From Rehmannia glutinosa (taxonomy: Eukaryota; Streptophyta; Magnoliopsida; Lamiales; Orobanchaceae), in assembly GCA_016081115.2 (NCBI GenBank), contig JABTTQ020003446.1:62001-126000 (forward strand): a stretch of DNA of 64,000 bases, read 5' to 3'. Position numbers and translations under genes: made by a program. Within the stretch, counting starts at the first letter, position 1; each line of letters begins with the position of its first letter. This document shows, piece by piece, positions 1 through 11,475 of this stretch. The notes under the pieces were generated by a model that was not told the origin of the DNA, did not search any database, and saw only the letters and a list, made by a program, of their open reading frames with translations.

Positions 1-3000
1 CTTTTTTGAATTTAGTTTAGTTTTTAAGTTTATAAAAGAAGAAAGTGACAAAAAAACTTGGCGGAAAGCTCTATGGGCCGAGGCTATATGGGCTAAGGCC
101 TTTTGATGGCATTGTCATTTTCTAAAGGCTATTTGGAAGGGTTAACTTATTTTGTATATAAGCGATCAAACAAGATCGAGATGGAATCTAGCGACAAGCG
201 AGGCAATGGGAGTTCGAACCTCCTCGATCTATTCTATGGTGAGTAAAGCGCGTCTTGTGAGTCAAGAGAGGGATCGATCAAGATGCCGTGGGCCCACAAA
301 ACCTTCGCGCGCAAGCAAGAAGAGCGATCAAAAACCGGGAGGGCCCGGTGAGCCCACCGCAATGGCACCGAAATGGGGTCGTAGGATGAGAACCCTACAC
401 CAATCGATCCTTTCGTGCGCACGGCGTACATCGATAGGCATTAGCCACTTTGTGACGGGGCGACCATGGATTAACTAACAAGATTAAATAGCTATCATAA
501 AAAAGCATGGATTGAACGTCTCTAGCTTTTAAAACCCGTCTTTTTCGCCTAAAATTAGCTAAAATATAGCGCGATAGAAGCCCTAAACTAGCTAAGCTAA
601 AGCACGCACGCAATAGCGGGAAGAGCCCCTACCCTATAGTTTGAAACTAGCTCTGAATCAAAGAAGCTAGCATAGAATAGCGAAAAGATGCTCGACATTA
701 TTAAAACCTATATTTTTATACAAGATGCTCAACCATTTCTCAAAACTATATAACTAATCAATGCTACACTCATCGGTAACGAATGTAAGCAATGCAGGAA
801 TCGCATACAATAGTTCACAATAAGTATGCCAATCCACCGTGAAGATAAAGGCACATCCCGAGAAAGAAACTTGAAAATGCTCGACGAAGGGCCATAGAAG
901 TGCGCTTTTAAAGTGCATTAATCAGGCTATGAAGGTGGGGCTATGAGACCCGATTAAGCATAGGAATTAGTGCCGGAAGCCCTAGTAGTAAGCAGAAAAT
1001 GAAAAGTGTCCCCAAGCTTATTCATAAGCTCAAGATAGCCAAGATGGATGGAGTAGGGCTAGTCTAAGACAAGACAGACCGATCTCTATTCTCCTGCTCA
1101 CATTTACAAGGTTTCCCACTCACTCTATTGAGTTACAACCCTTGTTGGGTTACGCAAGGAAGCATCTCGACAGGTCCGCAACCTTTGTCCGTGTGGTTGA
1201 TGCCCCAAAAGAGCTAGAATTCCATACTCGATTTGTTGGTTCTTCGTCCGAGCGGCCCCCTAAGAATGCGGGAAGCCAATGATAGGAGTGGTTAACTGGA
1301 CTCTTCTTCGAAGGATTTCATCAAATCAGACTTTTGATCGGCTAGAGCACCTGATCCAGCGTATTCGTGATGTCCAACACGAAACCGAGAGACGGGACAC
1401 CTAAGCAAAGCTTATTACGCATCTCTTTCTTGAGAAACGTAAGAAAATTATGGCAAATGGTCCCTCTTCGGGTTGTCTCAATTCCCAATAACGCCCGCAC
1501 CAACAACAAGAATTGTCCGAGCCAATTAGTCATTTGCCGATCGTGCTTCACTCCACCTTGCTTTCGACCTTAGCTCCTCTCGCTTCGCTGCCAACCCAAC
1601 CACCATAAAGAATATCGTTTACGACCCGGACAAAAGAAGCAACTAGAGTGAATTTCTTTGTTGGACCGACGAGAATGCTATCAGCGGGAGCGGGAGAGAA
1701 GGTTCTTTGCATATGAGAGTTGTTCGTGTATATTGCTTTCTCGCCTAACTACAGGTAAGATTCACTATCTCTTCTATCAATATAGCTAGTAGAGTCTATT
1801 CCTTTCCGAAACTGTACGATTATGATGGTAGATTACTTACTCCGATCTACATCTCCTCGTGCTCGCCTATGGCTTATACCCTGACTGGAATGGGTTGAAT
1901 CAAGAATAGCAAACTCAGATCTTTCTTTTACTCAAAAAAATATGCCTTTACCTGGCAACCCCTAAATAGTTAGTTATTTCCTTTAGTATGGAAGGAATTT
2001 CTTCAACTTGACTTGAGATTGATCTCGCCCCTCCCCCTGGCCGAAATCTCTTCAATTGACTACAATTGCGCCTAAATAGATGATTATGGCGGAGGAGGAC
2101 TTATCTCTTAGTGCCATTTCACCTATTGTATAATATCTCGGGAGTGAAGGTAGCCCAACCCCAGGATCCACTTTTTACCTATATAGAATCTTACTACTTG
2201 TCTAAGGAAGAGAAGAGGGAATGAAAAAGGTCTTCCAACTCGAGCAATCGAAGCAAACGCATCCCCGCTACGGGCATTCTTTTGAAGCTTAAAAGCGAAG
2301 TCTTTTTTCGGAAAAAAGTCATTGCAGATTGGTCATAAAGGCCCGAATTACCCTTCGGCGGAGCCGGGATGGGCCCGAGCCCGGGATAAGTCCTTCTTGT
2401 AAAGTCAATTGTTGAGTATTCTTTCCCGAGAAGAGAAATCCTTTTTATTTCCCGGATGTCCGATCTGAGTTACTCCGGCCGGTTATTCATACTAGTAATG
2501 GAACTCGGTGCCCGACCCTTGCGGGTATACTTTGACACATACATCTCTGTCGAATGAGCAATTTCGATGCTTCTTCGGCCCCTTTCTCCCTTCACCTAAT
2601 CTTCCCTTCGCGAAAGGGTCCGAATGAGCCTTAAAGGCGCTGCGATCCGATACTTTGACAGAAGAGTAGTGTTAAGTCCCTTCATCACGTGCCCTGTGAT
2701 GGAATCGATGAAAGGAATTCACTCGGGATGGAACTAAATATAGGATATGAGCAAAATCGCCATCACTTGGAATTTCTTGAATAGGTATAGAGTTGGGACT
2801 TCCTGTCACTCTCGAGGTGGCACAAAGGCAACGAAGTTGGCAAGCTTGGGTGTTTTTTTTTTTCGCTTGTGGCATGATATTCCGTATAGTCGACCGCACA
2901 AAGCCAATCGAAGTGAAACTCCCTTTCCTTCGAAAGGTAGGAGCTAAAATCCGGCTCGGTTAGGGTAGACCCGGGAGTAGGTGTGTGCAAAGGCACGGGG

Positions 3001-3960
3001 CTATATTTGGGCTATTGAACAGGCTCGGACTTGATTAGGCTTGGCTCTCGGCTCCTTCGATTAGGCTCGGGAAGGAGGGCTCAAGTCTTAGGTGCTTGAT
3101 CTTGCGGGCGTAGTTGGTTTGTCTGGTTCAATAATACCGCTTATCCTAGTGAGTTTTACGGACCTCTTGGACCGAAGCTTCTCGAGGCTCAAGCGGGACT
3201 TCTTACTCTTTTATATGAGAGGACTGCTGCTACTTCCTTATTACCATTTAATAGGTCGGAGATTCTTATTAGTTGAAAATAGCCCTAGCTAGATTCACTC
3301 CGGTGAAATAGCGGCTATGCCCCTTGGTCCCGAGCGTTTGAACTAATCATCATCTTGTTGATCTTGATGGCGGCTAGTTACTTTATTTATTACGTCGTTC
3401 AAAGAGTCATTCTATTCGCATCCGCTTTCAATGCTTGCTAGTAAACGGATGTTCTTTCTTCTCGCCCTTACAACTAATGTATTTGCTTTTAAGTAATACG
3501 ATACATTGTGAAGAGTCGATTCAACAAGAGGAAGACTTGTCTTCTCCCTCTCGGTAACTTCGCTACTTTGAGAACAACGATAGCGAGTCCGAATTAGACT
3601 TTAAGATAGATGTAACTAACTTACTTTCCTTTCTTCTTGTGCTTGTGAGTTTGCGATTCTAGTGGAAGGTTGTACTAAGTCAGTCCCATCTCACTTCGCG
3701 TCTTAAGGTTTTCCTATGGTGGAGAAAACCTCATGTGGGTGAGTCTTGATTCGCTTAGACCCTCTTCTCTTGGCTGACCATTGGTGCTCTTTCCGGTATC
3801 TAATGACTTGAGCAATGACTAGTCCGTATGTTGCGACTGGGTGTCGCGGAAGCCACCCGGTGGGGTGGGAGAGCCAGTAACTTTGAATCTTGCCACTCTT
3901 TCTCTACCGGCCTCAAAAATAGGAAGCTAAGTCAAATTAGTGACCATGCATCGATTATTC
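1..3960. other. mitochondrial-type spacer (NUMT), no gene recognised
   Basis: I recognise no gene in this stretch. Open frames are short and do not resemble known mitochondrial proteins. The base composition (CTTTCT/GAAAG-rich, moderate GC, no long AT tracts) matches plant mitochondrial intergenic DNA, and the stretch is continuous with the mitovirus remnant, the tRNA-fMet-like sequence and rrn26 to its right. The mitochondrial assignment is therefore by context. A tRNA-like T-arm motif (gttcgaa) near 213 does not fold into a tRNA that I can support. Confidence 0.5.
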
Positions 3961-3967
3961 GATCATT

Positions 3968-5510
3968 GTGAAAGGTCTCTCCAATCAAGTGGCAAAGAGT
4001 TTTAGAAGACTCTCGGTTTTTAGTAGGAATTTGTTAAGAAATCATACTTCTAACCACCGATGCTTTGACCAAGGAGACTTGTATTGCAGTGCAGCCTACT
4101 TTTTTGCTAAAGAGGTTAGGTCTCTTGGGAAAAGATCATGTTGGCTTTTTGTTGCCTTTTCTCTTAAATAGTATACATCGTCTTTAATGATTGCATATGG
4201 AGGAGAGTTGAAAGCTCCGGAGCTTTTGCCTCTTCCAGTCTTTCTCACTAGATCCGCTCGAATCATTCCCTTTCATAGAAAAAGGATTGATCGAAAGGAT
4301 GAGAAAGGTGATCCGCTAGTTCATCTTTCTTTTTCGTTCTTTTCTTTGGCTAAGTTATTGAACTAGCCAAAAAGGTTTCTAAAGATACGTTTGCTAGTAT
4401 GATTAAGCCTTTGCATGATCCTGAAGTTGTGTTATCGCAGTTGGGTCCATTCATAATGAATTGGAAGACCCTTCTCCTTCTTAGATATATGCCTTCGGAT
4501 CACCACCCTCCCGCTCCACCAAGGGATGACGTGGTCACCAACTTGGAAAGCGCGCCAACAACTAAAGCGACCGTTGAGAAGCTAACCTCGTATTGGGGCC
4601 GCAAAATCTTGAGAGACCTCTTTTGTGTCGGTACCATATGAGTTAGCGCCCTTTCAAATTATGTTTTTCTATGTTCATGTGTAGCGGAAGAGTGGTCGCA
4701 AGGTTGTCTCGGCAAGAACGAGTTCGATATCCCTTTGATGAGAATAAGACAGATTGGTGTGATGATCGGATTGGTTTGAGCGGAGGATAGGTCTAGTCGC
4801 CTAATTCTTAACAAAAGTTAAGGCTCCATCTATCACAAAGCCAACTGGGTTGTAGTATTGAGGGACGGGGAATAGGAAGTGCGTGAATCAAGGCATCTGC
4901 GTCCGCCCATGATTGTCTTATGGATGTCTTAAAATGGATACCACAAGATGTTTCATCAGATGAGTCCTCTTGATTGACTAATTGGTAATCCTGTATGTTA
5001 TAGCTTCGACCGAAGTCGGCTACCGACAGCGGTGTTAGTCTATCTCTTTGAAGTTATGCGGTCTTGATCGATAGGTCGTTCGCGTCAGTGTGGTTTATTC
5101 TACAATCGCCGACTAATCTCTTTTTTTCGCCTTGGGTCAAGCGACCAAGGTCGTCACTATGTTTTTAGTGGGGCAAGCTCTCGGATATCATTCCTCTTGG
5201 CCCGCACTTACTCATCCTATTTGAGGTCTTTGAAGAAGTGCCCCCTGGTTCGCACTTGGTTGACTCTTTCACTCTTTACACGAGAGGGTCGATGTTATCG
5301 TTAGATAGGTTGAGGAAGGAGTTGGTAGTAGACAAGTCATTCAAAGAATGAAACTTCCATGGCGTAGATTGACCTTTCACGAATCTGTCTTGAAGAATGA
5401 GATCCGAATGGATAAGGTGCCTATCTCTACACGTACACAATGAGACCGAGAAAAGCAAAGAAGGTCTCTCGAGCCTTGGTATGGCCCACTCGATGAGTAT
5501 CCTGGAATTT
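3968..5510 (+). pseudogene. endogenous mitovirus RNA polymerase remnant
   Basis: Degenerate remnant of a mitovirus RNA-dependent RNA polymerase. Mitoviruses are capsid-less RNA viruses of mitochondria, and copies of their single gene are common in plant mitochondrial DNA. The sequence shows three family-like blocks in the right order on the plus strand. One is AYGGELKAP followed by LPVFLTRS and RIIPFHRKR at about 4193-4287, the motif around the first conserved polymerase block. A helix-like FFSLAKLL lies near 4340, followed by an 80-codon open stretch at 4399-4641. GQALGYHSSWPALTH lies at 5171-5215, the polymerase motif B region. The frame is broken several times, including an in-frame TAG near 4168. 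The segment near 5285 where the catalytic motif should lie is not intact. It cannot encode an active enzyme. The block matches are from memory of the family, not from an alignment. Confidence 0.7.
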
Positions 5511-6325
5511 CTCTTCAAAATTGTAAAAGAAGGTCTTACTCCCTACCGTTGAATGCGTGTGCTCAATTGTGTAATCGAGGATCCGAAAGAGTTGATCGAC
5601 TTTCATGGTTAAGGTTCGAAAGAAGAAGAACCAACAAGATAGGTTTTTATTTTTCTCTAACTAACAGGAGAAGCGAATATGTAGCTTTTCATCCTTGTTT
5701 GATCATCCTATCAGTCCGTCATGGTAACGGATTGAGTATCTCTCTTTTCGGTAGTTGTTTGTGATCGAACAAAACAAGAGAAAGCGTAGTAAAGTAGAGC
5801 TAGACTCGCATGATTGGCTTGTAGGAGAAAGATAAGAAAAGAAAGATTTTAGCCAAGACGGGCTTGATTTGTCTCTCGCTATTGGATGTCATAGTGTGGC
5901 ACGCACTTTATCAACTCTAATGTTACCGGTTCGCTTTTGACGGGAAGATTTTCTTGAGAACATACTCCCCGTGGCGGTTGGTATCGTGAGCGAGTTAAAC
6001 TCGTGATTCATTATCTTCTTCACGATGGCCGGAGGCTGTCAAAGAACAAGCGAGTTGCTTTGCTCCTTTCCTCGAGTCGACCAAGTTGTTGCCAACATTA
6101 CAACTCGCGAAAGTAGTCTACGACTATCCTTGGTGAGTGGATAGAAACCCGTCGAAAGAGCTTTAGAGAGTAAGTAGGGGGTGAATATCTTCATTTTGTT
6201 AGGAAAGCCAATTCGGGAACTCACTTCGATGTGTAGTCTTTGACCGATCTGTTCAAGAACCATAGACAAGTCCTTATCGACGAGTTGTTTATGGTTAAAT
6301 GAGCAATTCGAGGAAGCTCGGTGAC
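5511..6325. other. mitochondrial-type spacer, no gene
   Basis: No gene recognised. The 157-codon minus-strand frame at 6039-6512 is the complement of the retroelement gag scrap and its upstream sequence, and it has no family resemblance of its own. Confidence 0.4.
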
Positions 6326-6329
6326 GATG

Positions 6330-6656
6330 GATTCTCAAAGGGTAAAGGTACCGTAGCCTAAGCCCTTCGCTTGTACTCGTAGTGCCCAAGAGTGAGAGTT
6401 TTTTCTTTGGGACATGGAGCAATACTTCAAGGCGGTCCATGCCGACGAAGAAGAGAAGGTTACTATCGCCAGTATGTACCCATCGGTGACGCAAAGCTAT
6501 GGTGGCGAACAAGGATTGAAGACGACGTCAATCTTTGGACGACCCGCTAGCTCTACATGGGATAGACTTCATAAAGAGTTAAAGGTTTTTATTCCATGCA
6601 ATCTTGCATGGGTCGCCGAGAGTCACTCCAGGAAGTTAAGGCACACCGGTAAATAG
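6330..6656 (+). pseudogene. Ty3/Gypsy gag remnant
   Basis: A fragment of the retrotransposon gag (nucleocapsid precursor) domain. Visible in one frame from 6414 are MEQYFKAVHADEEEKVTIAS, then WDRLHKELK and AWVAE, ending in KLRHTGK and a stop at 6656. These match the order of the Retrotrans_gag core found in plant Ty3/Gypsy elements (MEQYF...W.RL..EL...F.P.N..W.AR..L..L.QTG). The 5' extension from about 6330 has in-frame stops. No protease or polymerase follows. It sits between the mitovirus remnant and the tRNA-fMet-like sequence, so it was probably carried inside the mitochondrial DNA before transfer, as plant mitochondrial genomes often hold such scraps. A later nuclear insertion is less likely because no LTR or target duplication is visible. 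Confidence 0.65.
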
Positions 6657-7125
6657 CCAGGACAAGACGAATGAGGTCTCACCGATCCTGTTTGCTAAAT
6701 AACATTAAAACTAGCATCTACAACAATGGCCAATCAATCAACACAAACAAGATTGACAAGAACAATTGGCTTTTAAAAGTCAAAACTAAAAGACTTCCTT
6801 TTCTCAAGGGTATCAAGGACGGATCATCGGACAAAGAAGACGAAAGATTCTCGTAGCAAAGAGGCATCTCCGCTTTGATCAATTGGGATGCATTGAGCGC
6901 CTTTCCGTTCCGCCTTACACCGTAAAAATGGCTTTTCGGATTGAGATCTAGGAAAGAGAGAATTTGGGGCGGGACTTTCTTGATACGACTTCTCTTGCGG
7001 AAGACAGACCGACGTGATACGATCTTTCTTCTCAACAACTATGAAATTCCTAGTCTTGCTTGGTGTGGGTTTTCCCGCTAATAATTCCAAAACCCAACAA
7101 GCTACAACGACGGTTTCCATCTTAA
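6657..7125. other. spacer between gag scrap and tRNA-like gene
   Basis: No gene recognised. The short open frames on both strands at 6671-7120 are mutual shadows without family resemblance. Confidence 0.4.
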
Positions 7126-7197
7126 GGCGGGGAAGGATTCAAACCCGCAATCTTGATTCATGAGCCTCGATGAGTTCACCATTTCCTCTACCCCGCT
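7126..7197 (-). tRNA. trnfM: tRNA-fMet-like sequence (mitochondrial trnfM), degraded
   Basis: The reverse strand reads AGCGGGGTAGAGGAA at the 5' end, the anticodon region GGCTCATGA (CAT anticodon) in the middle, and GGGTTTGAATCC followed by CCCCGCC at the 3' end. This is the layout of plant mitochondrial initiator tRNA, with the acceptor arms pairing (GCGGGG with CCCCGC). The anticodon stem and T stem carry changes relative to a functional copy, so it is probably a pseudogene. It lies about 180 bp beyond the 3' end of rrn26 on the same strand. That neighbourhood is common in angiosperm mitochondrial genomes and supports the NUMT assignment. Confidence 0.7.
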
Positions 7198-7374
7198 TCT
7201 TCCCCTTCTCTTTCTTTCACTATTCCCACCTAGGTTGCTTGGCGCCGGGATAGAACCAAAGACTTAGTAAGTCTGCGGTCTAAGGACCCGTTGGGGCTTA
7301 CCTTATTATTCGAAAAAGTAGAAATTTTTCATTTCAACTTTTTGACTAGGGTTGGCAGCTACATTCAGTCTTCG

Positions 7375-7781
7375 AGACCCCATAAGAGTTGAAAGTCGTT
7401 TCGTTTAGTACGAGATCGCTTCACACCTCGCGATGCTTACACCTCTCGCCTATCGAAGTTCTCGTTTCAAAAACCTCGTCCGAGAACTTGTATAGAGAAG
7501 GATTTCCGCTGCGCAGCAGCTTCTTCCATACCAACTTAGTGCCGCGACGACGCTATTGGCATAACAACCGGTAGACCATAGGTTGGCCCAACCCGATCCT
7601 CTTGTACTAGGGTTGGCTCCTCGCAGTTCTCCATTTAACACCAACGGTAGATAGGAATCGAACTGTCTCACGATGTTCTAAACCCAACTCATGTACCACT
7701 TAAATCGGCGAACAACCAAACCCTTGGGACCTTCTTCAACCCCAGGATGTGATGAGTCGACATCGAGGTGCCAAACGACTC
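7375..7781 (-). rRNA. rrn26: mitochondrial 26S rRNA pseudogene, 3' part
   Basis: 3' end of the large-subunit rRNA gene of plant mitochondria, read on the minus strand. Complementary landmarks are tcctcttgtactagggt (near 7598), cgaactgtctcacgatgttc (near 7657) and cccaggatgtgatgagtcga (7741), which belong to the highly conserved domains V and VI. The segment stops at 7781 where an LTR retrotransposon begins, and the gene resumes at 14985. The 3' boundary near 7375 is estimated from homology to bacterial 23S. Several one- to three-base losses relative to expected rRNA show it is not a working gene. Organellar origin is mitochondrial rather than plastid because of the long plant-specific inserts in the other part. 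Confidence 0.85.
7740..7781. repeat. 42-bp flanking duplication, left copy
   Basis: rrn26 sequence starting ccccaggatgtgatg and ending ccaaacgactc. It is repeated at 14985-15026 with a single C/T difference (7764 against 15009). The two copies flank the Gypsy element. This is far longer than the usual 5-bp target duplication. Confidence 0.95.
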
Positions 7782-9476
7782 TAATGGCTCAAAAGCTACC
7801 TTTAAAACCGTAGGCAAGTGCACCTATCGTTTTATAGTATAGATTATTGAGTACCGAGTGTCATTCCCACGAGGATTGTAAGTACTAATAATTACCGTCT
7901 TTTTGTTATTTAATCTAACAATTTTCAGAGTTTTTGTTTGATGAAAAAGGAAAACAAATTATAAATTGTAAAAATGAAGGAAGATTTATAAAATAAGAAA
8001 TCAATAGATAGAAATGTGTTTGAATATAAATCCTCTAGAATGTTTTTGTGATTTGACAAGTTAAAAATACAACCGTAAGCCCTTAAGCAAAAACCAACCT
8101 CTTTTAATAAAATCTCATGTCTTGTGGACCGTAGAAATTCCCAATTTAAGTTAAACCTTTCTCAAGGCGAAAAACTTCTAATCTCAAGTTGATTAACTGA
8201 AATCTCTTTCTAGTTAAAACCCCAAGACAAAGATTATAACGATTTGTGAATTCCCATATTAGGTTTGACCCTAATCCGGAAGATTTATGTCGTCTATATC
8301 TAGGATTGCATGCAACTCTTTTCACTTATATAGGTTCTATTTCACCATGAATCTCTCGATTTCCCAGATGAAAAATAAACTTCAAATCAATATTGCGCAT
8401 ATATCAATTCGAATGAACGAAGCATAATATAAGTGAATCACACAAAATATGAAGATTTTATTAAAAACATACACACCTTAATCACAAATCCATTCTAGAG
8501 TTCATTACATTCAAACACTAGGAGTTTAGCTACACATGATTTTGACCAAAGAATAAATTACACAAGAAGATTTAAGTATTATAGACATGGTGTACTTATC
8601 TTTCTCAAAATCTCAATTGACTTATTTCTTGATTGATGATGTTGCTCCAAGCCTTCTTCTCCAATATTGCCCCAAGTTTTCTCCTCCAAGACCCCTTGAT
8701 CCCAATTCTACTTAATGAAATGAATACAATTAATATTTCCTGAGTATCTAATGAATGAATCTCCCAATTTCAACCCTTGGCTTTTATAGGCAACCAATAC
8801 ATTGATAGTACTCTCTCTTTTATTAAACAATCACCCCCATTTTCCTTGTTGGTTGGTGAATTCTTGTATTCAAGTGATGAGGGAGGGGACATGGAGGCAT
8901 GTTTCAGCAAAATAGGGTGTTAAAAGTGTACAAAAGTGGCCAAAATGGGTTGGTTGGTGAGTTTTCCCCAAATTCCGCAAAGAAAAGTTGCAAAAAGAGG
9001 TCCGGACACGGCCATGTCACCAGGACACGGTCAGGCCGTCTTTGTTTAATTGTGCGGGAACTCACCGACATGGTCGTGCTTCCCAACACGGCCGGCCGTG
9101 TTCTGGACACGGCCAGTGTTGGGGAACACGGCCAGGCCGTGTTGGAGGCTGTTTTGTGCAAAACTTTCAAGTTTTGGCTCCGTGAACACGGCCGTGTTGC
9201 CCGACACCCGCCCGTGTTGGACCAAAAAGGCCCCGAAATGACGCGTTTGGCTTGGAATTTCGAGCGTTTTTGCATCCTTAAACTCCCGGTATGTTTTGAC
9301 ATGAATCCATGGTCCGAAATTCACCAAAATTAGCCCCGAATGGTCAATCTACATCAATAAAATCACCTCGGAGTAATATGAACTATGTACAATCAAAAAT
9401 TTACAAAACTAACAATAAAATAACTCGAATTCTACTCAAATATACACATAAAACATGCATAAAAAGACCCTTATCA
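7782..9476 (-). repeat. Gypsy LTR, left copy (3' LTR)
   Basis: Begins taatggctcaaaagctacc (expected TG changed to TA) and ends gacccttatca. It is nearly identical to 13298-14987, and the differences are mostly single-base or short indels. It holds a cluster of palindromic acacggcc motifs at about 9007-9220. In element orientation it starts TGATAAGGG and ends GAGCCATTA. Confidence 0.95.
8781..8790 (-). promoter_or_regulatory. TATA box of Gypsy LTR
   Basis: The reverse strand reads CCTATAAAAG. The same site is at 14300-14309 in the other LTR. It is a plausible core promoter for the minus-strand element. Confidence 0.5.
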
Positions 9477-9477
9477 A

Positions 9478-9492
9478 ACCACCTCCAACTTT
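9478..9492 (-). other. polypurine tract of Gypsy element
   Basis: The reverse strand reads AAGTTGGAGGTGGTT directly before the 3' LTR start TGATAAGGG. This is the expected site for plus-strand priming. Confidence 0.6.
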
Positions 9493-10861
9493 GAACTTTG
9501 CTTGTCCTCAAGCAAAACATTATATCAAAAAGAGGGATTCAATAAATCACAACATACAAAGATGATTTTTTTCAACATATTGAACATAAGCAATCAAGTT
9601 CTTGGTCTTCTCAACCTGAATTAACCATTAAGTAAAAACATAGTTTTGTAAAGCGATCGATCACAAGAAAGAGCGTAATATCGGCAGGCATTATTCGAGA
9701 CTTGAAATCATCACTCCACAAATACTAATAGTTATGAACAACTTCAATTCAATAACGCCATGAAATACAAGAATTCAATAGATCATTGTAGTTAGCCTAC
9801 TAGTCATATAACCAAGCTTCTTGAACTTTATTGGAATGAGAAGTCAAAGAGTATTCATTCTCCTTTTTTTCGTTCTCTTTTTCTTTTTTTTGGGACCTTT
9901 CGAGACATGCTTCCACTAGGTTTATATTTTGAATTTCTGTTCAAACACTCCTAGGGTGGTTTCCCATACTCATATTCGTGTCGCCGTTTTACATAAAAGA
10001 CAAACATGGGGCTCATGAATGCTCCTAGTTACTAAGCAACAACAAATAGAGGAGTATAACCTCGATTGGTCCATTTTTTTTTTCTTTTTTTTCTTTTTTT
10101 TTCTTTTTTCTCTTTTTTTTATTCGCAAGCTTGGTTTAACAACTCGTTAACCACTATTAAATCACGAGTTCTCAGACGTTCATAGCGCTAGGTATCGTCG
10201 TATATGCCTTAACACATCAAGTATTTATGGTGTTAGAAATCTCATCAAAATTTTGCCTGCATCCACGTCAATCTATCCTAGACAATCAATTGCTTCACAT
10301 TGAAAACACAAATTAACAAGTTAATGTAGGTATAATTGGGCTAAGTTATTGACTAGCAAACATTCAATTTGTTAAAAAAAAAATCACATCTCTCACAAAC
10401 AAGCATTCCGAAAATGTTATTGTACCCACCTCCAACTTTTAAGATTCACATTGTCCTCAATGTGAAAGAAAGAAATGGACAAACACACACCAATACTCAA
10501 AAAGCAAAGAAATTAGAATGATATAAAAGAGGTGGAAAAAGAAAAATACGACCTTACTACAATAGTGGAATCGGTGTTGAGCGACCATTGGGTTGTTTTG
10601 GTACGGGACCTTCAATGACATCTTCATACCTAATTAAAGTTAAGCAACACACAACTCAAATACCGTGAAATATCAAATATTCCCAATTAGGACAACCAAG
10701 AAGAAGCTCTAGAGTTTTTTTTTTTTTGAAAATGACTCTAATTAAGGACTTGTGATTATTTTGAAAGAAAATAAAAAAAATGAAAATAATTGCACACAAA
10801 CATCGGGTTGCCTCCCGGTTAGCGCTTCTTTAAAGTCGTATAGCTGTACTAACTCACCTAA
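9493..10861. other. non-coding internal region of Gypsy element
   Basis: No coding sequence. It contains a long pyrimidine tract (10074-10121), a second polypurine-like copy (reverse strand AAAAGTTGGAGGTGGG at 10428-10443), and near 10805 the reverse-strand motif GGGAGGCAACCC, often seen downstream of coding regions in Athila/Tat-type elements. Confidence 0.6.
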
Positions 10862-10870
10862 ATGTGGAGA

Positions 10871-11470
10871 TTAGTCGGGCGGAGCTTCAAACTTATGAAA
10901 ATCCCTTTGGTGTTTAGGAGAACTACCCCCAACCTCAAGTTTCAAAATGTGCATTTCGACCTTTATGTTCCCCTTTTTGGGCATAAGCTTCCAACATGGA
11001 CTTTGAACAACACTTTTCTCCGAGAGTTTCTCATCATGCAAAGGAATTGAATCGACAAAAGAACAAGTAGTATCCTTTTCAATATCAACATGAATTTTAA
11101 AAATTACTTGTTCATCCCCTACTCTCAAAGTTAATTTTCCCTCATGCACATCAATGATAGATTTCGCCGTAGCCAAGAAAGAACGCCCAAGAATTAGAGG
11201 AACATCAATATCATCATGCATGTCAAGAATAACAAAATCAACTGGGAACATGAATTTATCAATCTTGACTAACACATCATTAATAATACCTCTAGGATGT
11301 TTTATCGATTTATCGGCCAATTGAATGTCCATCCTAATAGGTTTAAGTTCACCTAATCCCGCATGCTTGAATGTTTCATAAGACATCACATTGATACTAG
11401 CTCCCAAGTCGGCTAGTGCCCTATCAACAGGTAAACCATCAATTGTGCAAGGGATAATAAAACTTCCTGG
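10871..11470 (-). pseudogene. Gypsy aspartic protease domain
   Basis: Retropepsin-like protease of the Gypsy element, which would cut the Gag precursor. On the minus strand the active-site segment DLGASINVM lies near 11383-11410 (the D-x-G triad in the DLGAS form typical of plant Athila/Tat elements). It is followed by ADKSIKHPRGIINDVLVKI, FPVDFVILD and PLILGRSFLATA, the second conserved block. The domain is intact from 11407 to a stop at 10871. The upstream half (SFIIPCTIDGLP) is joined to gag by a frameshift near 11410-11475. The protein ends after about 70 further residues and does not continue into reverse transcriptase, as it does in autonomous relatives. Confidence 0.85.
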
Positions 11471-11475
11471 ATCAT

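Noticed and set aside
190..240. tRNA gene suggested by a gttcgaa T-arm motif
   Set aside because: No matching acceptor, D or anticodon stems could be found around it.
6039..6512. 157-codon minus-strand ORF
   Set aside because: It is antisense to the Ty3 gag remnant, and the protein resemblance is on the plus strand.
8899..9333. 144-codon ORF and companions in the Gypsy LTR
   Set aside because: Open frames arise from the acacggcc palindrome cluster. They appear on both strands and in both LTRs without family resemblance.
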